This document shows, piece after piece, positions 8,966-16,553 of a DNA stretch of 64,000 bases. The position numbers and the translations under genes are program-made. Origin of the DNA: Chryseobacterium sp. (GTDB lineage Bacteria > Bacteroidota > Bacteroidia > Flavobacteriales > Weeksellaceae); assembly GCF_008014695.1 (NCBI RefSeq), contig NZ_VOXE01000003.1, positions 1 through 64,000 of the forward strand. Direction: 5' to 3'. The number at the start of each line of letters is the position of its first letter. Position 1 is the stretch's first letter. The notes below the pieces were generated by a model. It searched no databases. It was not told the origin of the DNA and worked only from the letters and a program-made list of their open reading frames with translations.

Positions 8966-8973
8966 CAAAAATA
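8966..8973 (-). promoter_or_regulatory. Possible -7 element for the arginase-fold gene
   Basis: TATTTTTG on the minus strand fits TAnnTTTG, about 20 bases before the ATG at 8945. There is no clear -33 partner, and it lies just after the topA terminator, so support is modest. Confidence 0.35.
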
Positions 8974-8992
8974 ACAAAAAGGCCTCAATAAA

Positions 8993-9028
8993 AAAACGCT
9001 TTCCGGATTTGATTCAGGAAAGCGTTTT
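8993..9028 (-). terminator. topA intrinsic terminator
   Basis: AAAACGCTTTCC (8993-9004) and GGAAAGCGTTTT (9017-9028) form a perfect 12-bp stem with a 12-base loop. On the minus strand it is followed by a T run (8996-8988). It sits 12 bases after the topA stop codon. Confidence 0.8.
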
Positions 9029-9040
9029 CTTACTATTTTT

Positions 9041-11620
9041 TTAGTCTTTATTTCTTTTTACGGGCGCTTTTTTCGCGGCAGGTTTTTTTACTGCGGGTTT
9101 CTTCGCGGCAGGTTTTTTTGCCGGTGCTTTTTTTGCTTTTTCCTTGAAGGCATTTTTATCCTGCGCGGTAATCCAGGCTTTTACTTCATCAAGGGTGACT
9201 TCTGCCAAATCTTCGGCGGTGTATTTTTCATCATTTTTAGTCTTCGGGATTTTGAACATCGCTTTCCCGAATTTTATAAATGGTCCCCATCTGCCGTTCT
9301 CAAGGGAAATTTTTTCCTTTTCCCACTGCTGAATGTAACGGTTGGCTTCTTTTTCAAGTTTCGCATCAATAAGATCATTGATGTCGTTTTGCGAAAGATT
9401 GTCGAAATCATACCGCTTTGGCACATTGATGAAAATCGATTGATATTTGATGAAAGGTCCGAATCTTCCGGTTCCTTTTGTCACCGGTTCGCCTTTGTAA
9501 GTGGCAATCGGCGCATCAGCAATTTTTTTCTCCCCTATGATTTCTTCTGCTCTTTCCTGGGTTACAGAAAGCGGCTCTTCCCCTCGCGGAATGCTGATGA
9601 ATTCCTCTCCCCATTTTACATAAGGGCCGAATCTTCCCACCCCAATCATCACGGTTTTTCCTTCAAAATCTTTCAGATCGAAAGGAACTTTAAAGAGTTC
9701 CAACGCTTCCTCAAGCGTAATCGTGGCGATATTCTGTGATGGCATCAGGCTCGCAAAAACCGGCTTTTCTTCATCATCCTGCTCTCCTATCTGCACCATC
9801 GGGCCGAATCTTCCTATTCTCGTAATCACATTTTTGCCGCTTTTCGGATCAACTCCAAGGATTCTTTCGCCATTGGCCCGGTCAGCATTTTCTTCCACAT
9901 CCTCTATTTTAGGATGGAAATCTTTATAAAAACCCTGTAAAACGTCTTTCCATTTTTCCGAACCGTTGGCGATTTCATCAAAATCCCGCTCCACTTTTGC
10001 CGTAAATCCATAATCGAGGATCTCTGCAAAATTCTGGGTGAGGAAATCATTAACTACTTCTCCGATATCGGTTGGAAGAAATTTATTTTTATCGCCGCCG
10101 AATTTCTCGGTTAAAATTTCTTTTTTGAGGTCGGTTTTCCCCAGTGTCATCTTCATGATCTCTCTTTCCTGCGGCAGAAGTTCGCGCTTGTCAACATATT
10201 CGCGGTTCTGTATAGTCTGAATGGTCGGCGCATACGTGGAAGGTCTCCCGATTCCGAGTTCTTCGAGCTTTTTCACCAGACCGGCTTCTGTATAGCGGGC
10301 TGAAGGTCTCGTAAACTTCTCAGTCGCTTCTATTTTTTTATAATCGAGGATTTCTCCTGCAGAAACTTTCGGTAACAGTTTTTCGTTGTTTTCTTCCTCG
10401 TCATCTTCCGTTTTTGTAATGCCGTACACTTTCAGGAAACCGTCAAAAACAATGACTTCGCCCTGTGCTTCAAAATGTTGGGAAAGCTTAGGGCTGCCAA
10501 TCTCAATGACGGTTTTCTCTATTTTGGCATTCGTCATCTGACTGGCTAAAGTCCTTTTATAAATAAGCTGATATAATTTATTCAACTGATCGTCTCCAAT
10601 TCTTTTCACTGAAAAATCTGTCGGACGGATGGCTTCGTGGGCTTCCTGTGCTGAGGCTGATTTAGTCGTATAATTTCTCGGGTTCGAATATTGCTCGCCA
10701 AATTCAGAAATAATCTGTGCTTTTGCTCCGTTGATGGCTTCCTGGGAAAGGTTCACGGAATCAGTTCTCATATAAGTGATATACCCTTCTTCATAAAGTC
10801 TTTGCGCAACCCGCATGGTTCCGGTAACGCCATAGCCCAAACGGTTACTGGCTTCCTGCTGCAAAGTAGACGTTGTGAAAGGTGCAGAAGCGGAACGGGT
10901 TCCGGGTTTCTTTTCAACATTCAACACCTTGAATTCCGTGTTTTGGCAGAGTTTCAGAAAATCTTCGGCTTCACCTTCTTTAGCAAAATCTTTTTTAAGT
11001 TTAGCTGCTATTTCCTGTTTATCGCTGTTTAGGAAGATGCCTTCCACTTTAAAGGCCGATTTCGGTTGAAAATTCCTGATCTCAAGTTCCCTTTCCACCA
11101 CCAAACGTACTGCAACCGACTGAACCCTCCCTGCAGAAAGTCCTGTTTTTACTTTTTTCCAGAGAACAGGCGACATTTCGAAACCCACAATCCGGTCCAA
11201 AATTCGTCGTGCCTGCTGCGCATTTACTAGATTCTGGTCTATTTTTCTTGGATTTTCAATTGCTTTCAGAATGGCATTCTTGGTAATTTCATGAAAAACA
11301 ATTCTTTTTGTGTTGTCATCATTCAGTTTCAGTTCCTGAGCCAGGTGCCACGCGATAGCTTCCCCTTCCCGGTCCTCATCGGAAGCGAGCCATACCATGT
11401 CAGCTTTCTTCACCGCGGCCTTCAGGTCGGTTACGAGTTTCTTTTTATCTGCAGAAACTTCATAATCGGGTGTGAAGGTAGCCAGATCGATTCCCATCCC
11501 TTTTTTGGGTAAATCCCGGATGTGGCCGAAACTGGATTTCACTTCGAAATCTTTCCCCAGATACTTCTGAATGGTTTTTGCTTTCGCCGGTGATTCTACT
11601 ATTACTAAATTTTTTGACAT
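9041..11620 (-). CDS. topA: DNA topoisomerase I
   Basis: Type IA topoisomerase that relaxes negative supercoils. Numbered from the ATG at 11623 (one codon upstream of the start used here), the N-terminal Toprim domain has VIVESPAKAKTI at about 7-18 and the metal-binding SDEDREGEA at 81-89. The active-site Tyr is Tyr284 in YITYMRTDS. The C-terminal third has at least three repeats of the type GRFGPYVKWGEE / GRFGPFIKY, without the Cys4 zinc fingers of enterobacterial TopA. The last 30 residues are a Lys/Ala/Pro tail with repeated AKKPA units, likely a nonspecific DNA-binding arm. Total length is about 859 residues. Confidence 0.96.
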   Translation of the reverse strand: MSKNLVIVESPAKAKTIQKYLGKDFEVKSSFGHIRDLPKKGMGIDLATFTPDYEVSADKKKLVTDLKAAVKKADMVWLASDEDREGEAIAWHLAQELKLNDDNTKRIVFHEITKNAILKAIENPRKIDQNLVNAQQARRILDRIVGFEMSPVLWKKVKTGLSAGRVQSVAVRLVVERELEIRNFQPKSAFKVEGIFLNSDKQEIAAKLKKDFAKEGEAEDFLKLCQNTEFKVLNVEKKPGTRSASAPFTTSTLQQEASNRLGYGVTGTMRVAQRLYEEGYITYMRTDSVNLSQEAINGAKAQIISEFGEQYSNPRNYTTKSASAQEAHEAIRPTDFSVKRIGDDQLNKLYQLIYKRTLASQMTNAKIEKTVIEIGSPKLSQHFEAQGEVIVFDGFLKVYGITKTEDDEEENNEKLLPKVSAGEILDYKKIEATEKFTRPSARYTEAGLVKKLEELGIGRPSTYAPTIQTIQNREYVDKRELLPQEREIMKMTLGKTDLKKEILTEKFGGDKNKFLPTDIGEVVNDFLTQNFAEILDYGFTAKVERDFDEIANGSEKWKDVLQGFYKDFHPKIEDVEENADRANGERILGVDPKSGKNVITRIGRFGPMVQIGEQDDEEKPVFASLMPSQNIATITLEEALELFKVPFDLKDFEGKTVMIGVGRFGPYVKWGEEFISIPRGEEPLSVTQERAEEIIGEKKIADAPIATYKGEPVTKGTGRFGPFIKYQSIFINVPKRYDFDNLSQNDINDLIDAKLEKEANRYIQQWEKEKISLENGRWGPFIKFGKAMFKIPKTKNDEKYTAEDLAEVTLDEVKAWITAQDKNAFKEKAKKAPAKKPAAKKPAVKKPAAKKAPVKRNKD

Positions 11621-11634
11621 CAAGAAAATTTTTG

Positions 11635-11663
11635 CAAAAGTAGAAGTTTTTTTTAAATACCAA
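11635..11663 (-). promoter_or_regulatory. topA promoter
   Basis: On the minus strand a TTG at 11663-11661 is followed after 18 bases by TACTTTTG at 11642-11635, matching the Bacteroidota promoter consensus. Transcription would start near 11628, leaving a very short leader before the topA ATG. Confidence 0.5.
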
Positions 11664-11813
11664 GATATTTAAAGGTTTTTGAGAATTCAGCATTAATTTT
11701 GATATAGAAAAATCAATATTTTTATTTACCTGTAATCCGTAACATTTGCTCACCAAAATAGCTGCATCAATATCAGTATATTTTTTAAAAAACTTACATT
11801 TATAAAAAAATGA

Positions 11814-11821
11814 TATTTTTG
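11814..11821 (+). promoter_or_regulatory. -7 promoter element of the darA operon
   Basis: TATTTTTG matches TAnnTTTG and lies 20 bases before the darA ATG. No TTTG is present at -33; the upstream 50 bases are almost pure A/T. It is the only promoter-like element seen for the darA to chain-length-factor operon. Confidence 0.45.
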
Positions 11822-11841
11822 CATAAATCTCCAAAGAAATA

Positions 11842-12759
11842 ATGCCTAAAAACATACTTTTTATTTACTATTCCCAAACCGGTCAGCTGGAAGAAATTCT
11901 GAAAAACATTTCAAAACCGTTCGAGGAAAAAAAAGAGGAATATGCTGTTACCTTTTATGAAATAAAAATGAAAAAAGAATTCGCTTTCCCTTGGAAGAGC
12001 GAAGTATTTTTCAATACGTTCCCTGAAACCTTCCGCCAGATCCCTTCAGAAATCCTGTCACCGCCGGAAGAAGTGCTGAACACCAAATATGACCTTATCA
12101 TTTTCGGTTATCAGGTGTGGTACCTGTCACCATCAATACCGATCAACTCCTTTCTGAAAAGCATTTATGCGAAACAGATTCTTCAGAACACACCGTTGGT
12201 TACCGTTTCCGGATCGCGGAATATGTGGGCGATGGCACAGGAAAAATTAAAAATCCTTTTCAAGGAAAACGGAGCAAAACTGGTCGGGAATATCGCATTG
12301 ACTGACCGACACGACAATTACACCAGCGTCATCACCATTTTAAGATGGCTGATGACCGGTGACAAAGAAAAAACGGCGCTGCTTCCAAAAGCGGGCATTG
12401 CCGATGAAGAAATCGCAGGGGCATCAAAATTCGGAGTGATTATAAGAGATCATTTAGAAACCGGAAATTTTGACCAGCTGCAACCTGATCTTGTAAAAAA
12501 CGGTGCTGTAGAAGTCCGCAGTTTCCTTATAAAAATGGACAGAATCGCGAACAAGATGTTCCGCATCTGGTCAGGAAAGATCATTACGAAACACGGCGAA
12601 AGCCGGGAAAAATGGGTGAAAGCCTTCAGCTATTATCTGTTTTTTGCCATTTGGGTAATTTCACCCATTGCATTGGTGCTGCATCATTTAATAACGCCTG
12701 TATTCTGGAATAAAAGAATCAAACAAAAAAAATATTTTCAGGGAATATCAAACCCTTAA
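11842..12759 (+). CDS. darA: Dialkylresorcinol biosynthesis protein DarA
   Basis: A 305-residue protein of the DarA family, found beside DarB in dialkylresorcinol and flexirubin loci. From published work on the family, DarB makes a cyclohexanedione and DarA is thought to aromatise it to the resorcinol. The N-terminus ILFIYYSQTGQ is a flavodoxin-like phosphate-binding loop. SGSRNMWAMAQEK near residue 130 also fits a flavodoxin fold, consistent with flavin-linked oxidation. The C-terminal 50 residues contain a hydrophobic segment (SYYLFFAIWVISPIALVL), suggesting membrane attachment. It is the first gene of the plus-strand cluster and is followed 17 bases later by darB. Confidence 0.85.
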   Translation: MPKNILFIYYSQTGQLEEILKNISKPFEEKKEEYAVTFYEIKMKKEFAFPWKSEVFFNTFPETFRQIPSEILSPPEEVLNTKYDLIIFGYQVWYLSPSIPINSFLKSIYAKQILQNTPLVTVSGSRNMWAMAQEKLKILFKENGAKLVGNIALTDRHDNYTSVITILRWLMTGDKEKTALLPKAGIADEEIAGASKFGVIIRDHLETGNFDQLQPDLVKNGAVEVRSFLIKMDRIANKMFRIWSGKIITKHGESREKWVKAFSYYLFFAIWVISPIALVLHHLITPVFWNKRIKQKKYFQGISNP

Positions 12760-12776
12760 CATCAATTTATCATACA

Positions 12777-13916
12777 ATGAACGACGTATTTATAACAAAA
12801 TCATCAATTTACCTTCCAAATGGGCCAGTTGAAAATGACGAAATGGAAGATTACTTAGGACTTGTTAACAACAAAAGTTCAAAGGCAAGATCGCTGATCC
12901 TCAGAAACAACGGAATCAAAACCCGATATTACGCGCTGGACAAAAACCAGAAGCCTACCCATACCAACGCTGAAATCACTGCAAAAGCAATTAATGGCCT
13001 TTTTGATGAAAATTTCAAAAAAGAAGACCTTCAGCTGCTTTCCTGCGGAACCACTTCTGCAGATCAGATCCAGCCGTCGCACGCGTCCATGGTTCACGGA
13101 CTCCTGAATAATGGAAAATCTATTGAGATCAACACCTCGATGGGACTTTGCAATGCCGGAATGAATGCTTTCAACTACGGGTTTTTATCCGTAAAAGCGG
13201 GTGCTTCGGAAAATGCAGTCTGTACCGGTTCTGAAAGATTCTCAGCGTGGATGACCGCAGATAAATTCGACCATGAAGTGGAGAATCTGAAGCAGCTGGA
13301 AGAAAAACCAATTGTTGCCTTCAAAAGAGAATTTCTCCGATGGATGCTTTCCGACGGAGCAGGTGCTTTCCGTCTGGAAAACAAACCGCGTGAGGGAGAC
13401 GTTAACCTCAAGATCGAATTCATTGATTTCTATTCTTACGCTCACGAAATTGAAGCCTGTATGTATGCAGGCGCGGAAAAACAGGAAGACGGAAGCCTGA
13501 AATCATGGGCCGATTATCCGTCTGACGAATGGTTGAAACAGTCCATATTTTCTTTGAAACAGGATACCAGACTTCTGGATGAATATATCCTTAAAAAAGG
13601 AGCGCAGGCTTTACGTGCCTCTTTCGACAGGCACAACCTCAATCCGGATGATATGGATTATGTACTTGCGCACATTTCTTCCTATTATTTTAAAGACGGA
13701 CTGAAAGATGCTTTTGCAGATAAAGGAATGGATTTTCCAGCGGAAAAGTGGTATTACAACCTCGCTGAAGTCGGAAACATCGGTGCAGGTTCCATCTTTA
13801 TAGCAACAGCAGAACTGATGAACTCAGGAAAACTGAAGAAGGGGGAGAAAATTCTCCTTTGTATCCCCGAAAGCGGGCGGTTTGCCTATTCATGCGCATT
13901 ACTCACGGTGTGTTAA
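12777..13916 (+). CDS. darB: Dialkylresorcinol ketosynthase DarB (KAS III fold)
   Basis: A 379-residue ketosynthase of the FabH/KAS III type. In characterised systems DarB joins two fatty acyl-derived units, by Claisen condensation and Michael addition, into the ring precursor of dialkylresorcinols. The catalytic triad is complete: Cys125 in SMGLCNAG, His299 in VLAHISS and Asn334 in EVGNIGAGS. The length is somewhat greater than housekeeping FabH (about 320), as is usual for DarB. Together with darA it defines the resorcinol half of a flexirubin-like product. Confidence 0.9.
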   Translation: MNDVFITKSSIYLPNGPVENDEMEDYLGLVNNKSSKARSLILRNNGIKTRYYALDKNQKPTHTNAEITAKAINGLFDENFKKEDLQLLSCGTTSADQIQPSHASMVHGLLNNGKSIEINTSMGLCNAGMNAFNYGFLSVKAGASENAVCTGSERFSAWMTADKFDHEVENLKQLEEKPIVAFKREFLRWMLSDGAGAFRLENKPREGDVNLKIEFIDFYSYAHEIEACMYAGAEKQEDGSLKSWADYPSDEWLKQSIFSLKQDTRLLDEYILKKGAQALRASFDRHNLNPDDMDYVLAHISSYYFKDGLKDAFADKGMDFPAEKWYYNLAEVGNIGAGSIFIATAELMNSGKLKKGEKILLCIPESGRFAYSCALLTVC

Positions 13917-13927
13917 TCAGAAGAGAA

Positions 13928-14350
13928 ATGATTTCTTCGGATGCTGAATTTGTAGAGAGTCTCATCCCACAAAAGAAACCTTTTGTGATGGTGGATGAAC
14001 TGCTGTCTTTTTCCGAAGCTCATTTAACCTCAGCGTTAATGGTGAATGAAGAAAATCTTCTCGTTGAAAACGGTTATTTTCAGGCCTCGGGAATCCTCGA
14101 ACATCAGGCGCAGAGTGTTGCACTGCATTCGGGATACGCTGGATTTTTAATGAAACAGGCGCCCGTTGAAGGCTATATCGGTTCGGTGAAACATTTTGAA
14201 GTCATTTTTTTACCTATAGTCGGTGAAAAACTGATTTCCGACGTGGAAATACTGAGCAGTGTCTCCGGAATTTCAATGGTGAAGGTCACCACAAAAACAA
14301 ACGGGGAAATCATGGCTACCGGCGAAATCATGACCGTGCTGAAATCATAG
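13928..14350 (+). CDS. Hot-dog 3-hydroxyacyl-ACP dehydratase-like protein
   Basis: A 140-residue FabZ/ApeP-like hot-dog protein expected to dehydrate 3-hydroxyacyl-ACP to the trans-2-enoyl form during polyene or fatty chain extension. LIPQKKPFVMVDELLSF near the N-terminus is the typical entry strand, and GILEHQAQSVA (55-65) carries the conserved Glu58 on the hot-dog helix. The classical GHFPxxP histidine motif of FabZ is replaced by NGYFQASG, as is common in pigment-cluster dehydratases. The ATG at 13928, preceded by AGAAGAGAA, is chosen. Upstream in-frame ATGs at 13859 and 13892 would lie inside darB. Confidence 0.78.
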   Translation: MISSDAEFVESLIPQKKPFVMVDELLSFSEAHLTSALMVNEENLLVENGYFQASGILEHQAQSVALHSGYAGFLMKQAPVEGYIGSVKHFEVIFLPIVGEKLISDVEILSSVSGISMVKVTTKTNGEIMATGEIMTVLKS

Positions 14351-14365
14351 GGATCAAAAAAATGT

Positions 14366-14383
14366 GACCGGAAATCTCCGGTC
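14366..14383 (+). other. Stem-loop between dehydratase and HTH-like gene
   Basis: GACCGGA (14366-14372) and TCCGGTC (14377-14383) form a perfect 7-bp hairpin with a 4-base loop, followed only by TTTC. It could act as a weak terminator, an attenuator or an mRNA-processing site that lowers expression of the downstream genes. The short T run makes full termination unlikely. Confidence 0.5.
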
Positions 14384-14398
14384 TTTCAATAAACAGAT

Positions 14399-14806
14399 AT
14401 GAAAAAACAGGATCTTCCGCAGGACGAAAGTACGCTGAAAAAAGCCAATATGACGGAAGTGGTGTATGTAACTGACGAAAACGATCAATATACCACAGCG
14501 AACAGCACCGGCTGGGAAGCCAAGAAACTCGCGCTGGAAGAATCCCTGGAACTCATTCAGGAAAAGGTTGATCAGGCGAAGAAAGATGTTGCGGCGGGAA
14601 CGGCAAGCCCTATTCTTTACTTTATGGAAAAAAACAAGATGGATGTCGGCGTGCTTTCCGCGTACGTCGGAATCTGGAGCTTTTTTGTAAAAAGACATCT
14701 GAAACCCACGGGTTTTAAGAAACTGAGCGCCAAAACGCTCGAAAAATACGCAAAGGCATTTGAGATCGATGCAGAGGAATTAAAAAATTTTGACGGAAAC
14801 TCATGA
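14399..14806 (+). CDS. Small HTH-like protein of the dialkylresorcinol cluster
   Basis: A 135-residue cytosolic protein with no signal peptide or membrane span. Residues 1-60 are charged and helical. From about residue 80 on, VGVLSAYVGIWSFFVKRHLKPTGFKKLSAKTLEKYAKAFEID resembles the last helices of an XRE-type helix-turn-helix domain, which typically end LxKIAxALGVxxEEL. The first helices are not convincing, so DNA binding is only a suggestion. It could equally be a structural partner of the next protein, whose start codon overlaps its stop codon (ATGA). I do not know a named family for it. Confidence 0.6.
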   Translation: MKKQDLPQDESTLKKANMTEVVYVTDENDQYTTANSTGWEAKKLALEESLELIQEKVDQAKKDVAAGTASPILYFMEKNKMDVGVLSAYVGIWSFFVKRHLKPTGFKKLSAKTLEKYAKAFEIDAEELKNFDGNS

Positions 14807-15798
14807 AAGTAGATTTTGAACATCATCAAACCGCCCACTGCGAAAACGGCGTTGCCTCCAATCTCCTCCGGAATAAAGGCCTCCACCTCAGCGAACCGAT
14901 GGTTTTCGGGATCGGCTCCGGACTTTTTTTTGTGTACCTGCCATTCCTGAAGATCAATTTTGCGCCCGGTTTCAGTTACCGTCCGATGCCTGGAACCATT
15001 TTTACAAAAGCAGCAAAACGCCTCGGCATCAAAATAAAGAGAGAGAAATTCTCGAACCCAAAGGAAGCACAGCTCGCGCTGGAAAGAAATCTCGCAAACA
15101 ACATCCCCACCGGACTTCAGGTTGGGGTTTTTAACCTGACTTATTTTCCGGAAGAATATAAATTCCACTTCAATGCGCATAATCTCGTGGTGTACGGAAA
15201 ACACGAAGGCCGTTTTCTGATCAGCGATCCGGTCATGGATTTCACGACCACGCTTTCTGAGGCGGAGCTGGAAAAAGTCCGTTATGCTAAAGGCGCGCTC
15301 GCCCCGAAAGGCCATATGTACTACCCAGTGTTCGTTCCTGAAAAACTTGAACTCGAGGACGCCATTAAAAAAGGAATCCGCGAAACCTGCAGCAAAATGC
15401 TCGCACCTGTTCCGCTGATTGGCGTAAATGCCATCCGTTGGGTAGCCAGAAGCATTCCAAAGTGGGCCACGAAAAAAGGAACGAAGACCACGAACCATTA
15501 CCTTGGTCAGCTCATCAGGATGCAGGAAGAGATCGGGACCGGCGGCGGCGGTTTCCGCTTTATTTACGGTGCTTTCCTTCAGGAAGCTGCTGATGTTCTT
15601 CAGAATGAAAAACTGCGGGAACTCTCGAAAGAAATCACGATGATCGGTGACCTGTGGCGGGATTTTGCGGTAGATATTGCGCGCGTTTATAAAAACCGCA
15701 GCACGAAAACCAATGTGTATGATGACCTCTCCAAATCAATGCTACATATTGCAGATCTGGAGGAAGCCTTTTACAAAAAACTTAAAAAAGCGATTTAA
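14803..15798 (+). CDS. BtrH-like acyltransferase (BtrH N-terminal domain)
   Basis: A 331-residue protein with the N-terminal domain of BtrH, the butirosin enzyme that moves an acyl group from an acyl carrier protein to an acceptor. The fold is papain-like, and a likely Cys-His-Asp triad is visible: Cys13 in TAHCENG, His126 in FNAHNLVV and Asp142 in ISDPV. Residues 155-331 form a second, helical domain. In this cluster it could transfer a finished chain from the ACP to a hydroxyl group, for example that of a dialkylresorcinol; this is inference. It overlaps the previous gene by four bases and the next by one base. Confidence 0.78.
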   Translation: MKVDFEHHQTAHCENGVASNLLRNKGLHLSEPMVFGIGSGLFFVYLPFLKINFAPGFSYRPMPGTIFTKAAKRLGIKIKREKFSNPKEAQLALERNLANNIPTGLQVGVFNLTYFPEEYKFHFNAHNLVVYGKHEGRFLISDPVMDFTTTLSEAELEKVRYAKGALAPKGHMYYPVFVPEKLELEDAIKKGIRETCSKMLAPVPLIGVNAIRWVARSIPKWATKKGTKTTNHYLGQLIRMQEEIGTGGGGFRFIYGAFLQEAADVLQNEKLRELSKEITMIGDLWRDFAVDIARVYKNRSTKTNVYDDLSKSMLHIADLEEAFYKKLKKAI

Positions 15799-16553
15799 TG
15801 GAGAAGCCTGTTATTGAAATCAGCCAGCTCTATAAGAAATACAAAACCGCAGATGATTTCTCAGTGAACAATATTTCTCTGGAGATCGCCGAAAACGAGA
15901 TCTTCGGCATCCTTGGACCCAACGGCGCCGGAAAAACCACGCTGATCTCCATGCTTTGCGGTCTCATCAAGCCCACCTCCGGAACGTATAAGATCAGCGG
16001 ACTCTCACCGAAAATCGACCGAGTCGCCATTCAGAAACAGATCGGAATTGTGCCACAGGAGTATGCGCTTTATCCGACACTGACGGCAAAAGAAAACCTC
16101 ATGTTCCTCGGCAGTTTATACGGCCTGAAGCACAACGATCTCCGAAAGAAAATTGCCGATGCGCTTGAAAAAGTGGGACTTACGAACTTTGCCGGTAAAG
16201 AAATTGGTCATTTTTCCGGCGGAATGAAGAGAAGATGCAACCTCATCTCCGGAATCCTGCACAACCCGAAAGTCCTTTTCCTGGATGAACCTACGGTTGG
16301 CGTTGATGTGCAGTCAAGAAACGTCATCATAGAATACCTGCAGGAACTCAACAGAAAAGGTACAACTATCATCTATACGTCGCACCATCTATCCGAAGCC
16401 GAAGATTTCTGCACACGGATCGCAATCATTGACCAGGGAAGGATTTTCGCCATCGGCAGCCCGAAAGAACTCATTGCGCAAACCGAAAACGCCAAAAACC
16501 TGGAGGATGTTTTCATTGCTTTAACCGGAAAAGAACTTCGTGATGCTGTATAA
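15798..16553 (+). CDS. ABC transporter ATP-binding protein
   Basis: A 251-residue nucleotide-binding subunit. Walker A GPNGAGKTT lies near residue 40, the ABC signature FSGGMKRR near 140, Walker B VLFLDEPT near 160, and the switch His follows in YTSHHLSEAE. It belongs to the exporter type that pairs with ABC-2 permeases such as the next gene, with which it overlaps. Within this cluster it most likely drives inner-membrane export or flipping of the lipid product or an intermediate. The start ATG shares a base with the BtrH-like stop codon. Confidence 0.92.
   Translation: MEKPVIEISQLYKKYKTADDFSVNNISLEIAENEIFGILGPNGAGKTTLISMLCGLIKPTSGTYKISGLSPKIDRVAIQKQIGIVPQEYALYPTLTAKENLMFLGSLYGLKHNDLRKKIADALEKVGLTNFAGKEIGHFSGGMKRRCNLISGILHNPKVLFLDEPTVGVDVQSRNVIIEYLQELNRKGTTIIYTSHHLSEAEDFCTRIAIIDQGRIFAIGSPKELIAQTENAKNLEDVFIALTGKELRDAV

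Noticed and set aside
9063-9140. Short tandem DNA repeats at the 3' end of topA
   Set aside because: They encode the AKKPA protein tail in frame, so they are part of the gene and not a separate repeat element.
11460-11855. Minus-strand frame extending over the topA start
   Set aside because: It overlaps the Toprim domain of topA in another frame and runs through the darA-topA promoter region. Only its AT content keeps it open.
14617-15498. Long open frame on the minus strand opposite the BtrH-like gene (293 codons)
   Set aside because: The plus-strand frame has a recognisable domain, catalytic motifs and tight overlaps with its neighbours. The antisense frame has no motif and is rich in Phe, Arg and Cys, as expected of a shadow.
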